From Chloroflexota bacterium (lineage in GTDB: Bacteria > Chloroflexota > Anaerolineae > UBA7937 > B3-Chlor), in contig JAUVXJ010000017.1 in NCBI GenBank assembly GCA_030603665.1, positions 1 to 64,000 of the forward strand: a stretch of 64,000 bases of DNA, in the 5' to 3' direction. A program made the position numbers and the translations under genes. Under the pieces are notes generated by a model. That model was not told the DNA's origin, made no database searches, and saw only the letters and a list, made by a program, of their open reading frames with translations. Numbering within the stretch: the first letter of the stretch is position 1; every line of letters starts with the position of its first letter. Positions 16,185 to 24,318 of this stretch are shown one piece after another.

Positions 16185-16203
16185 TTGCAGCAGTATTCGA
16201 GAC

Positions 16204-16255
16204 CCTTGCGAAGGTTTGTGATCCTTCGACAGGCTCAGGTCAGGCCTTCGCAAGG
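16204..16255. repeat. Palindromic repeat A, copy 5, with inserted CTTCGACAGGCTCAGG motif
   Basis: CCTTGCGAAGG (16204-16214) and CCTTCGCAAGG (16245-16255) enclose CCTTCGACAGGCTCAGG (16223-16239), the motif also seen inverted at 12074-12092. A further half copy (CTTCGCAAGG) follows at 16262-16271. The composite suggests repeated insertion or recombination among short palindromes. Confidence 0.65.
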
Positions 16256-16306
16256 TTGAAGCTTCGCAAGGTTGTTAGTAGAGACTGACTACAGAATGGA
16301 GAAGAA

Positions 16307-16930
16307 ATGAAAGCTCAGATCAACGCAGGGAGAATGGTCGGACTGCTGGTTGTAGTTTCCTTGATGCTCGGTTGGATCGCGGTAGCGCCCGTGGCGGGGG
16401 CCGAGCTGGCGCCGCCGTTGCAGGAAACGCCGGCTGCGGAGGAACCTGAGGCGACGGAACCACCGGCGGAACCGGAGCCAACGCAGCCGCCGGCAGAGCC
16501 GGAGGCAACGCAACCGCCAACAGAGCCGGAAGCGACGCAACCACCAACAGAGCCAGGGGAACCGCCGGCCGAGCCGCCGCCACCACAAGGCGGTTCCGGC
16601 AGCCTCCGCACTCTTGCGATCGTGGGGCTCGTGGGGCTGGCTGGGCTCGCATTCATTGCCATCGTTGTCCTCCTCCTTATGCGTCCTGGCAAGGGTGCTG
16701 AGGAGGTTCCAGCCGAGGTACCCTCCGTGCCCATCACGACCCTGGCGGAGGACATCAAGGCGGGCAGGGTCAGTAAGGTCCAGGTCAGCGGCGAGAATCT
16801 AACCATCACCCGCATAGATGGGCTGATGCTGCGCTCCCACAAGGAGCCCACGGCCGACCTGGTTCAGCTGCTGACCAACCTTGGTGTCACCTCTGAGATG
16901 ATGAGCAGCATCATCATCGAGGTCGACTAA
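16307..16930 (+). CDS. Secreted-signal, Pro/Glu-rich, single-TM protein with FtsH-extracellular-like domain, paralogue
   Basis: A 207-residue paralogue of the protein at 15489. It has a signal peptide (cleavage probably near PVAGAE) without a lipobox cysteine, an EATQPPTEP-type repeat (about residues 40-95), a membrane helix (about 103-126), and the same C-terminal domain: SVPITTLAEDIKAGRVSKV, VSGENLTITRIDG, LVQLLTNLGVTSEMM. The C-terminal domains of the two proteins are far more similar than the linkers, so the domain is under selection. The topology (signal out, one helix) places the FtsH-like domain in the cytoplasm, opposite to FtsH, if the signal works as predicted. Confidence 0.7.
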   Translation: MKAQINAGRMVGLLVVVSLMLGWIAVAPVAGAELAPPLQETPAAEEPEATEPPAEPEPTQPPAEPEATQPPTEPEATQPPTEPGEPPAEPPPPQGGSGSLRTLAIVGLVGLAGLAFIAIVVLLLMRPGKGAEEVPAEVPSVPITTLAEDIKAGRVSKVQVSGENLTITRIDGLMLRSHKEPTADLVQLLTNLGVTSEMMSSIIIEVD

Positions 16931-16989
16931 CCCGAGGCACCGACTGGCTGGTCGCGATATTGCCGTCCCGGAGGCTCAAGATGCTTGAT

Positions 16990-17018
16990 CCTTGCGAAGG
17001 TTTCAAACCTTCGCAAGG
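16990..17018. repeat. Palindromic repeat A, copy 6
   Basis: CCTTGCGAAGG (16990-17000) and CCTTCGCAAGG (17008-17018), a perfect inverted repeat between the second FtsH-like-domain protein and the BrkB-family gene. Confidence 0.8.
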
Positions 17019-17060
17019 ATTGCCTCTCGTCTGTTTGACGTTGCCCCACAAGGGGGTCCC

Positions 17061-17966
17061 ATGAGCGAATCAGCTTCGGCTTCCCAGCCCAACTCTACCA
17101 AGGTTGGCCTGGTGCCATTTGCGAAGGAGATCTATCGTATTTGGATCACGGAGAGGCCGGCACAGTTCGCTGCCGCACTGGCCTACTATAGCCTGTTCTC
17201 CTTCGTGCCGGTGGTCTACGTGGCCTATGCCGTCGCCGATCTGCTTCTCGGCCGACTATCGACAGCGGAGATGCTCTACGCCGAGGTCTCCAACCTGTTC
17301 GGAGAGCAGGTGGCGCAAGCCCTGCAAGAGGCTATGATCGCCCTCGCCGAGAAGACGGCAGGGGGCACGCCCCTGACTTCCCTGATCGGCTTTGTGGCGC
17401 TAGTCTTTGCCGCTTCGCTGGTGTTCTTTCAACTGCAACATGCCCTCAACACCATCTGGCAGGTGCCGCCACCCAGCCGTGATGAGACGCAGGCCTACGT
17501 CAGGAACCGCCTGCTGGCCTTGGCGATGGTCCTGGGAGTAGGCTTGCTGGGCACGGCCGCCATCGTGATCGGCATAGTGGTCTCCCTCATCACCTCTCGC
17601 CTTGGCCTGAGCAGTCCTCTGCCCATGCTCAGTCGCCTGGCTCTTTTGGGGTTGCTGGCCCTGGCCTTCGCCCTGGTGTTCAAGCTGCTGCCCAATGCGC
17701 GGGTTGGCTGGCGAGACGTATCGGTGGGCGCAGTCGTAACCGCCTTGCTGGTCATCCTCGGCATCAATCTAGTGCAAATCTACCTCAGGGCCACCAAGTT
17801 CAACTCAGCCCTGGACGCTGCCGGGTCGGCGGCGGTCTTCCTGATGGGGTTCTTCTTCTTCGGGCAGATCCTTGTGTTTGGCGCCGTGTTCACCAGGGTC
17901 TACGCGTCGATGTTCGGCTCCAAGATTCTGCCCGGGAGGGGACAGGGCCAACGGGCGGATCCGTGA
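17061..17966 (+). CDS. YihY/BrkB family membrane protein
   Basis: A 301-residue multi-pass membrane protein of the YihY/virulence factor BrkB (UPF0761-like) family. Characteristic blocks are AAALAYYSLFSFVPV near the N terminus, the amphipathic region before FFQLQHALNTIWQVP, and the final helix with FGQILVFGAVFTRVYA. Function is not established for the family. The start at 17061 has AAGGGGGTCCC upstream; longer readings translate repeat A. Confidence 0.88.
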   Translation: MSESASASQPNSTKVGLVPFAKEIYRIWITERPAQFAAALAYYSLFSFVPVVYVAYAVADLLLGRLSTAEMLYAEVSNLFGEQVAQALQEAMIALAEKTAGGTPLTSLIGFVALVFAASLVFFQLQHALNTIWQVPPPSRDETQAYVRNRLLALAMVLGVGLLGTAAIVIGIVVSLITSRLGLSSPLPMLSRLALLGLLALAFALVFKLLPNARVGWRDVSVGAVVTALLVILGINLVQIYLRATKFNSALDAAGSAAVFLMGFFFFGQILVFGAVFTRVYASMFGSKILPGRGQGQRADP

Positions 17967-18457
17967 CCTGGGCAACCTTATGGGGATGCAGTAGAGCGTG
18001 CCGCCGTCCCAGAGATCCCCTCGCGTGTGAAGCCGGCAGAGTGACCTGTGTGTGAGTGACCCTAACGAAGGCCTGTCCTGAGCCTTGCGAAGGGTTCCGA
18101 ACCCTTCGCAAGGATAACACAAGGCACTTTCAACCTCGACCCGCAATCCTCGCTGACTCCGGACCCTGATACTGATCGATTGGACGGAGACTGCCGGTCG
18201 CGCCCCTGGCCATGGCGGTCATCAGGCTGGTCCTGGAGGGGTCTGACGAAACTCGCCAGCTGCCACATGGCGCGGGTGCGGCGGGGGCTAAGATCGGCTA
18301 CAATTGCCAGAGGAGCTGGACCAACGGAGAGCCTGCCAGACGAACCACGGCGGCGGCAAGCCTGCGGGCCTGTGCACGATCATACGTACCCTCTACACCG
18401 CTCTTGGGCTCAAGGGGTACGATCCACCACTCGCCGAGCTGATCTGGGGGTCATCGG
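17967..18457. other. Intergenic region with palindromic repeat
   Basis: No convincing gene. It contains repeat A copy 7 and several short open frames with no ribosome site or recognisable family. Confidence 0.5.
18083..18113. repeat. Palindromic repeat A, copy 7
   Basis: CCTTGCGAAGG (18083-18093) and CCTTCGCAAGG (18103-18113). It is preceded by GAAGGCCTGTCCTGAG, part of the other dispersed motif. This is the last clear copy in the window; none was seen beyond 18.2 kb. Confidence 0.8.
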
Positions 18458-19831
18458 ATGAAGAGAAGAGCCATTCCCTTTCTACTCGTCCCCGCAGCCC
18501 TCTTGCTGCTGATACTGCCGCTGGCCTGTAGCGGTGGCGTTGCGGAAGAGGCGAGCACTCCGCAAGCCACGAGTCCGACTGGCGACGATGCAGAGGGCAC
18601 CCCTGGCGCGGAGGTGGTCGCTACAGCGGTCGCGCAGAGGACGCCGCTCCCCACACCCGTCCCCGGACCCGTGGATGAGCTGATTGTCGATATCACCGAC
18701 GCCATAGGGTTGACGGGAACATCCTTCCTGGGTCTGACCGTGCCTGACTGGTTCAACATGGCGACCTCGGTTCTGATCGTTCTGGTCGGCTACCAAGTGG
18801 GGCATCGCGCGCTCAAGATGCTTCTCCTCCGGCTCGTCCGCCGCACCGCCACCCGGCTTGACGACGAGTTCCTGGAAGCCGCCCAACGGGAGGTGAGATG
18901 GCTGGTGCTTCTCGTCTCGGTGTGGGTCGCCACCATGCGGTTGGGCTTTCTAAGCGATGATCTGAGAAGATTCCTCGGCGATCTCTATTTCACTGCGGGT
19001 CTGGCGATCTGCACTTTGATCCTGTCCAAGCTGGTGGACTCTGGTGCGGAGTCGTTTCTAGCAGGTCTGGAGGAGGAAGACAGAGCAAGACTCAATCCCA
19101 TGGTCACCGTGCTGCGGCGCATAGCGCTCGTGGTGGTGCTACTCTTCGCCGCAAGTGTGTTCTTCAGTCACTTGGGCATCAACATAACGATAGTGGCCGG
19201 AGCTCTGGGCATCGGCGGGTTGGCCCTCTCCCTCGCGGCCCAGGATACACTGGCCGACGTGATCTCCGGCTTCACCATCCTGTTTGATCGCCCCTTTCGA
19301 GTGGGTGACCGTATCGAGATCGCTCACGAAAGTACCTGGGGGGATGTGGTGGAGATCGGCACCCGGACAACCCGCATTCGAACCCGGGATAACCGCATGG
19401 TGATCGTGCCCAACTCCATTATCGCGAAGAGTCAGGTGGTCAACTACACCTTTCCCGACCCCACCTACCGAATACAGATGGACATCGGCATCGGATATGG
19501 CCAGGACATCGAAAGAGTACGCCAGATCATCGTGGACACGGTGCGCGAGGTGAAAGGCGTGCTGCCTGACCGGCCGGTGGACGCGCTGTACAACGAGATG
19601 GGGGAATCCTCCATGACGTTTCGCGTCCGGTGGTGGATTCAATCGTACGAGGATACCAGGGCCTTCTACGACAGGGTGAACACCGCTCTACAGAATGCTC
19701 TGGATGAGGCAGGGGTAGACATGCCCTTCACGACCTATGATGTCAACGTCAAGATGGACGAGGAGAACGTTGGCCAGATCTCAGAAGCCCTTGGCCGCGA
19801 CTCCTCGGCATCGACCGGAGGCGATCGGTAG
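18458..19831 (+). CDS. MscS family mechanosensitive channel with lipoprotein-like signal
   Basis: A 457-residue small-conductance mechanosensitive channel. The N terminus carries a lipoprotein-type signal (LLLLILPLACSGG) and a linker of about 60 residues, then membrane helices from about residue 95. The pore helix and start of the beta domain contain the conserved GALGIGGLALSLAAQDTL, and GDRIEI and NSIIAKSQVVNY follow. A C-terminal cytoplasmic domain is complete. The channel releases solutes on hypo-osmotic shock. The signal and linker ahead of the channel are less usual. The ribosome site is CTGGGGGTC. Confidence 0.92.
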   Translation: MKRRAIPFLLVPAALLLLILPLACSGGVAEEASTPQATSPTGDDAEGTPGAEVVATAVAQRTPLPTPVPGPVDELIVDITDAIGLTGTSFLGLTVPDWFNMATSVLIVLVGYQVGHRALKMLLLRLVRRTATRLDDEFLEAAQREVRWLVLLVSVWVATMRLGFLSDDLRRFLGDLYFTAGLAICTLILSKLVDSGAESFLAGLEEEDRARLNPMVTVLRRIALVVVLLFAASVFFSHLGINITIVAGALGIGGLALSLAAQDTLADVISGFTILFDRPFRVGDRIEIAHESTWGDVVEIGTRTTRIRTRDNRMVIVPNSIIAKSQVVNYTFPDPTYRIQMDIGIGYGQDIERVRQIIVDTVREVKGVLPDRPVDALYNEMGESSMTFRVRWWIQSYEDTRAFYDRVNTALQNALDEAGVDMPFTTYDVNVKMDEENVGQISEALGRDSSASTGGDR

Positions 19832-19964
19832 GCTCGAGACTGGAATCTCACAGCGGAGAGAAGCTGTGGAGATTGCGGCAAAGAGAGGCAAGGTCATCCA
19901 TCTGCCATGCAGGTACTCTGTGCCGACAGGTACCTGTACGAGTGTCTCAGTGGAGAACTAGACA

Positions 19965-20025
19965 TTCGTACAGTAGACAAACTGAACGAATGACTGATGT
20001 GTGGCAGCGATCTTTCTTGTATGAT
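19965..20025 (+). promoter_or_regulatory. Shared operator and promoter, copy 3
   Basis: TTCGTACAG (19965-19973), 8-base spacer, CTGAACGAA (19982-19990), TGACTGATGTG (19991-20001) and a -10 box TATGAT (20020-20025), again starting 29 bases after the T of TGACTG. Unlike copies 1 and 2, the upstream flank is different, so only the operator-promoter core is conserved. It drives the PRC-barrel gene at 20121. Confidence 0.75.
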
Positions 20026-20120
20026 AGGAGCAGCGTGTTGCAGGAGCCGCGCCTGAACCCGAATGTGCGTGAACCTGCTCCCGATTAGCGAGCCCAGTTG
20101 ACATGACCAAGGAGGCCAGA

Positions 20121-21260
20121 ATGATAGACATCCCCCTGAATGCCAAGGTTGAGTGTGCTGACGGCGCCTGCGGCGAGTCCGTCACAGTCATCATAGATCC
20201 TGTGGCCAGGAAGCTGACCCACTTTGTAATTGAGGATCCAGACCTGGTTCAGCGGGTGGTGGCCATCGACTTGGTGACCGAGACAACTCGCGAGTCCATC
20301 CGCCTTCGCTGCAGCAAGGACGAACTCAAGCAGATGGAGCCCTTCCTGGAGAGGCACTACGTCAAGAACGAACAGCCGAACCCTGACTTCTATGTGAATC
20401 AGTACATCTACCAACTGCCGTACGCCACTCCGACGCAGCTCACCGCCATGCCTGTGGAGGTGGAGCATATCCCGGAGGGTGAGATCGCCGTGCGGCGGGG
20501 AACCCTGGTGGAGGCCACCGACGGTTACGTTGGCAAGGTGGGCGAGTTGCTGGTGGACGAGGCCAGCGGCCAGATTACACACGTAGTCCTCGAGGAGGGT
20601 CACTTGTGGAGCAAGAAGGAGGTCACGTTGCCTCTTTCGGCCATCGATCGCATCGTGGAGGAAACGGTGTACTTGAAGCTCGACAAGGAGGATGTTGGTC
20701 AGCTGCCAGCCATCCCGGTGCAGCGCCATTACCGCTTCTGGTGGCCTTGGGAGAACGCTGAGTTGGTGGCCACGATCTACGATCACCCAGATGGCGCCAG
20801 CGAAGAGCTCGACTTCGTCACCAAGTTGCACCGTGCGAGGACCATCAACATCCTAGACTCGGCGCTGCTTGTCCGAGACGAGGACGGTGCGACCACGCTG
20901 AAGGAAACCGGAGACCTGGACGTCAGGCAAGGGCGCTTGTTCGGTGCCATTACTGGCGGATTGATCGGTTTGGCTGGTGGGCCCGTGGGCGCTGTTGTGG
21001 GTGCTCTGGCCGGGGCTGGCACTGGAGGCCTGGCTGCGAAGTGGCTCGACATGGGCTTCTCCGATGACTTCCTGACGGGCCTTCAGGAGCGCCTGCAACC
21101 CGGCACATCGGCCCTGATCCTGCTCGTGGAACACGGATCGGCCGTCAAACTATCGGAGTCCTTGGCCGGAGACAAGGGCGTGATGTTCCAGCAGACTCTC
21201 ACTGATGAGCTGGTTGAGGAACTCCTTCAAACGAACGAGGAAGACGAGGGGCCTGCGTAG
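20121..21260 (+). CDS. PRC-barrel and DUF1269 domain protein
   Basis: A 379-residue protein. Residues 1-80 and about 120-190 look like two PRC-barrel-type beta domains (for example VGKVGELLVDEASGQITHVV). The C-terminal third resembles DUF1269: ILDSALLVRDEDG, a glycine-rich pair of helices (GAITGGLIGLAGGPVGAVVG) and LQPGTSALILLVEHG. The start was placed at 20121 because GGAGG lies just before it; the upstream ATG at 20103 overlaps that ribosome site. It is the first gene behind shared promoter copy 3. Related genes occur in stress-associated loci, but no reaction is known. Confidence 0.8.
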   Translation: MIDIPLNAKVECADGACGESVTVIIDPVARKLTHFVIEDPDLVQRVVAIDLVTETTRESIRLRCSKDELKQMEPFLERHYVKNEQPNPDFYVNQYIYQLPYATPTQLTAMPVEVEHIPEGEIAVRRGTLVEATDGYVGKVGELLVDEASGQITHVVLEEGHLWSKKEVTLPLSAIDRIVEETVYLKLDKEDVGQLPAIPVQRHYRFWWPWENAELVATIYDHPDGASEELDFVTKLHRARTINILDSALLVRDEDGATTLKETGDLDVRQGRLFGAITGGLIGLAGGPVGAVVGALAGAGTGGLAAKWLDMGFSDDFLTGLQERLQPGTSALILLVEHGSAVKLSESLAGDKGVMFQQTLTDELVEELLQTNEEDEGPA

Positions 21261-21330
21261 CCTGGAACGAAGAGTTCAGTTGTGTAGGAGAAGATCGGAG
21301 CGTTATGCATGAGAGAAAGGAGGTATGCGG

Positions 21331-21411
21331 ATGCCTAGAGCAGCAGTGCGGAGACGTGGAAGGCGACGTGGACGAAGACGTGGCCGACGGCGCTCAGTGA
21401 TGCGCAAATAG
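21331..21411 (+). CDS. Very small arginine-rich protein
   Basis: A 26-residue reading frame with an excellent ribosome site (AAAGGAGG, seven bases before the ATG). More than half of the residues are arginine, mostly in RRRG repeats. It resembles the arginine-rich N terminus of the SHOCT protein at 22381 (MRRSMRRRGRRRGRRR). Such a peptide could bind nucleic acid or acidic membranes; that is inference. Position between the PRC-barrel gene and the DUF6325 gene supports it being a real member of the cluster. Confidence 0.6.
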   Translation: MPRAAVRRRGRRRGRRRGRRRSVMRK

Positions 21412-21459
21412 TCGAAGGTTATGAGTCAGTAGCTACAGTACAGGGAAGGAAACCAGCAC

Positions 21460-21591
21460 GTGCCTCCGAGAGCACCCGTGCAACGGGGTGGACGACGACG
21501 CGGGCGACCCCGGTCGACATTTGCTTGGATCAGGTCGAGCGGTGGATTCGCACGGTTCGGGAGTGCAGCCGGTCTGCTGTCGTTCCGGTAG
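21460..21591 (+). CDS. Possible second small arginine-rich protein
   Basis: A 43-residue frame with a GTG start and a GGGAAGGAAA-like ribosome site about ten bases upstream. Its N terminus (PPRAPVQRGGRRRGRPRS) parallels the 26-residue peptide just before it (MPRAAVRRRGRRRG), and a more hydrophobic part follows. It may be a diverged duplicate or a chance frame. Confidence 0.35.
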   Translation: MPPRAPVQRGGRRRGRPRSTFAWIRSSGGFARFGSAAGLLSFR

Positions 21592-21644
21592 ACGGTTGCT
21601 GGACCGAAGTTAGAGGCATATGAGAAAAGGAAAGGAGTTACACT

Positions 21645-22295
21645 ATGTACGGACCAATACAGCTCTCTGTCATCGGCTTTGACAACGAGGAGGTCATTGG
21701 CGGCCTGCTGGATGAACTGGATAGAGTGAGGGAGTTTGGCATCATCAGGCTCATCGACTTCCTGTTTGTGGCCAAAGATGAGGAGGGAGATATCGCTGCC
21801 CTGGAGGTTACCGACCTCAGCGATGAAGAGAGGACAGAGTTCGGTGCCGTGGTAGGGGGGTTGATAGGTCTGGGCGCTGCTGGCGCTGAAGGTGCCGTAG
21901 AAGGCGCAGTCGCCGGTGCGCTGGCGGTGGCCGAGCATGATTTCGGCCTTACGGGGGCGGAAGTCCGGGAGGTGGCGAATCGCATCCCAGAGGGCTCTTC
22001 CGCTGTCATCGTCCTCTTCGAGCACACTTGGGCGCTGAGACTGAAGGAATACGTGCTGGAGTCCGGTGGTTTCTTAGTGGCTCAGGGTCTGATACACCCA
22101 TCAGCGCTGGTCAGCGTGGGTGAGGAGCTGGCGGCCGTGGTAGAGGCAGAGACGGCTCTGGAAGTGGAGGAAGCCCTGGAAGAGGAACTCGATGACCTGG
22201 AGCTGATGTACCATAGGGGGGAGATCAGCAAGGAGGAGTTCGAAGCGCAGAAACAGGAAGTCCAAGCCCACGTGAAGGAGCTACTCGGGCGCTAG
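21645..22295 (+). CDS. DUF6325 family protein with C-terminal SHOCT-like motif
   Basis: A 216-residue protein of the DUF6325 type: it begins with QLSVIGFDNEEVIGGLLDEL, continues with IIRLIDFLFVAKDEEGDI, has a glycine/alanine-rich central segment (about residues 65-90) that may insert into or lie on a membrane, and the IPEGSSAVIVLFEHTWALRL block. The last 35 residues (LDDLELMYHRGEISKEEFEA) form a SHOCT-like two-helix motif, an oligomerisation module. A close paralogue lies at 22861. The function of the family is unknown. Confidence 0.78.
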   Translation: MYGPIQLSVIGFDNEEVIGGLLDELDRVREFGIIRLIDFLFVAKDEEGDIAALEVTDLSDEERTEFGAVVGGLIGLGAAGAEGAVEGAVAGALAVAEHDFGLTGAEVREVANRIPEGSSAVIVLFEHTWALRLKEYVLESGGFLVAQGLIHPSALVSVGEELAAVVEAETALEVEEALEEELDDLELMYHRGEISKEEFEAQKQEVQAHVKELLGR

Positions 22296-22380
22296 ACGCG
22301 CCACGCTATGGCGACTCGCGGGGAGTGACGACCAGTATAGGCGAATCGACAACTGTGCTAGGCATAAGGAGGTCAGCAAG

Positions 22381-22632
22381 ATGAGAAGATCGATGCGGAG
22401 ACGCGGACGGCGTAGAGGAAGGCGGCGGGCCAGGCGTCGGACGGAGGCCAGGATGGCGGCAACCACGCCAGAGTACGCTGAGCCGGCGCCGGCCGAGCCA
22501 ACCGCTGCACAGACATCAGCATCACTGGACTACGATCTAGACGAGATCGAGAGGCTCGCTGAGCTAAAGGAGCAAGGGATCATCACCGAGGCGGAGTTCA
22601 CGGCCAAGAAGAGAGAGATACTGGGCCTCTAG
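22381..22632 (+). CDS. Arginine-rich SHOCT-domain protein
   Basis: An 83-residue protein: the first 24 residues are mostly arginine, a proline/alanine-rich linker follows, and the C-terminal third (LDEIERLAELKEQGIITEAE, FTAKKREILGL) is a textbook SHOCT domain. The ribosome site is AAGGAGGTCAGCAAG. It sits between the two DUF6325-SHOCT genes, so SHOCT-mediated assembly among the three products is plausible. Confidence 0.75.
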   Translation: MRRSMRRRGRRRGRRRARRRTEARMAATTPEYAEPAPAEPTAAQTSASLDYDLDEIERLAELKEQGIITEAEFTAKKREILGL

Positions 22633-22860
22633 GCGGTCGTCCGGATGGCCCCACCGATACCTGCCTCGCACCGGCGAACTATAGTGACCAACACGGCAGC
22701 GGGTAGTATCTGCCCCGGGCGGATGCACGACCCGCAATTGCTCCTACCCGGCAAGGCGGTCGCACACCATTGCGGTTTGGGCTGGATGGCGTGAGCTCCA
22801 GCTAGGCTGAGGGATCATGCCCCGCCACTACGGGGCAACAAGGGAGAAAGGAGTCAGATC

Positions 22861-23499
22861 ATGACATACGGACCGATGCAACTCACGGTCATAGGTTTCG
22901 ACAACGACGAGATCATCGGCGGCCTGTTGGATGAACTGGACAGGGTAAGGGAGTTCGGCATCATCAGGCTCATCGACTTCTTGTTTGTGGCCAAGGATGC
23001 AGACGGGAACATCTCTGCCCTGGAGGTCACCGATCTTGACGATGCAGAGAGGATGGAGTTCGGCGCCATCGTCGGGGGGTTGATCGGACTGGGGGCTGCC
23101 GGGGTTGAGGGCGCTGAGGTAGGTGCAGTAGCCGGTGCTTTGGCGGTGGCCGAGCATGACTTCGGGCTCTCGGCGGAGGAGATCCAGGAGGCGGCAGATC
23201 GTATCCCCGCGGGCGGCTCCGCTGTGGTTGCCCTGTTCGAGCACACCTGGGCCGTCAGGCTGAAGGAGTATATCCTGAATTCAGGTGGTTTCCTCGTCGC
23301 CCAAGGGCTCATACATCCGTCCGCTCTCGTCCAAGTGGGCGCGGAACTCTCCGCGGCCGTCGAGGCGGAAAAGATGCTGGAACTGGGAGAGATCATCGAG
23401 GAGGAACTGGAGGACCTCGAGTACCTGCACCTCAAGGGTACTATCACCCAGTCAGAGTACGAAGCGAAGAAGAACGAGCTAGAGAGTATTGTGGCGTAG
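22861..23499 (+). CDS. DUF6325 family protein with SHOCT-like motif, paralogue
   Basis: A 212-residue paralogue of the protein at 21645, with the same order of blocks (QLTVIGFDNDEIIGGLLDEL, IIRLIDFLFVAKDADGNI, AGGSAVVALFEHTWAVRL) and a SHOCT-like tail (LEDLEYLHLKGTITQSEYEA). The two genes flank the arginine-rich SHOCT gene, indicating local duplication. The ribosome site is AGAAAGGAGTCAG. Confidence 0.78.
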   Translation: MTYGPMQLTVIGFDNDEIIGGLLDELDRVREFGIIRLIDFLFVAKDADGNISALEVTDLDDAERMEFGAIVGGLIGLGAAGVEGAEVGAVAGALAVAEHDFGLSAEEIQEAADRIPAGGSAVVALFEHTWAVRLKEYILNSGGFLVAQGLIHPSALVQVGAELSAAVEAEKMLELGEIIEEELEDLEYLHLKGTITQSEYEAKKNELESIVA

Positions 23500-23736
23500 A
23501 GGCGTCGCGCCTGCCCCCATCCGGCTTGATTCTCAGGTGCCACTGCTGGATTGTGCCCTGCGAGAAGACAATCAGGGTCCAGGACAAGCTGAGCACAGGC
23601 GGTGTGGAGTCCCCAGCCGGCGCCGGCATCGGAACGTCCTACCCGCGGCTGGACGTCCACTTGAGAGACGCCCCAGTGCATCCTGCGGAGAGGGAGAATC
23701 CCTGGAACCATAGGGGAGGAAAGGAGCCCGAAGATC

Positions 23737-24108
23737 ATGTTGGCAAAGCTGCTCATTCGTTGGTTCATCGTCGCCGTATCGCTGGGGGTTGCCGTCTGGA
23801 TCATACCCGGGATCAGCGTGCAGGACAGCACAGCCTGGGTCGCCGTCGCCGTAATGGCGATTGTGCTGGGGTTGGCGAACGCCATAATCCGGCCCATCCT
23901 GGCCTTTCTATCCTGCGGCCTCATAGTCGTCACGATGGGCCTCTTCATGATCGTGATCAACGCCTTCACGTTGTGGTTCTCCTCGTGGATCCTGACCAAC
24001 TGGCTCAACATAGGCTTCCATGTGGAGGGCATCTTGGCTGCATTGGCGGGAGGGCTCGTGGTCAGCATCGTGTCCTTCGTGCTCTCCATGCTTCTCAAGG
24101 ATGACTGA
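23737..24108 (+). CDS. Phage holin family 4 (YvlD-like) membrane protein
   Basis: A 123-residue protein with four membrane helices, matching the holin-4/YvlD-type family (RWFIVAVSLGVAVWIIPGIS, then ANAIIRPILAFLS). In bacteria these are chromosomal envelope-stress-associated proteins rather than lysis holins. The first 120 residues of the protein at 34129 belong to the same family. The ribosome site is GGGGAGGAAAGGAGC. Confidence 0.85.
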   Translation: MLAKLLIRWFIVAVSLGVAVWIIPGISVQDSTAWVAVAVMAIVLGLANAIIRPILAFLSCGLIVVTMGLFMIVINAFTLWFSSWILTNWLNIGFHVEGILAALAGGLVVSIVSFVLSMLLKDD

Positions 24109-24318
24109 GGGGAGGCTGCCGCCGATCTGAACTAGCCAACACACAGTGCAGAGCGTATGACATCTAGGTGGCGGCCTTCGACAGCCAGGCCGAGGTCGAG
24201 CCAGTGGGGGAGGTGCGCTGGTCGACCTTCGCCTATCCGCGAGAACGGGGCGTGTAGACGCCAACCTGCTGGATAGGGAGCTGTCGGCGCTTGGCAGTAT
24301 CGGGAAGTGAGGAAATCA

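Noticed and set aside
18212..18442. Short frames upstream of the MscS gene
   Set aside because: No ribosome site, no hydrophobic or domain pattern, and overlapping alternatives in several frames.
22854..24098. Long minus-strand frame opposite DUF6325 and holin-4 genes
   Set aside because: It spans two well-supported plus-strand genes and the intergenic gap; Ser/Pro/Thr-rich composition is a shadow artefact.
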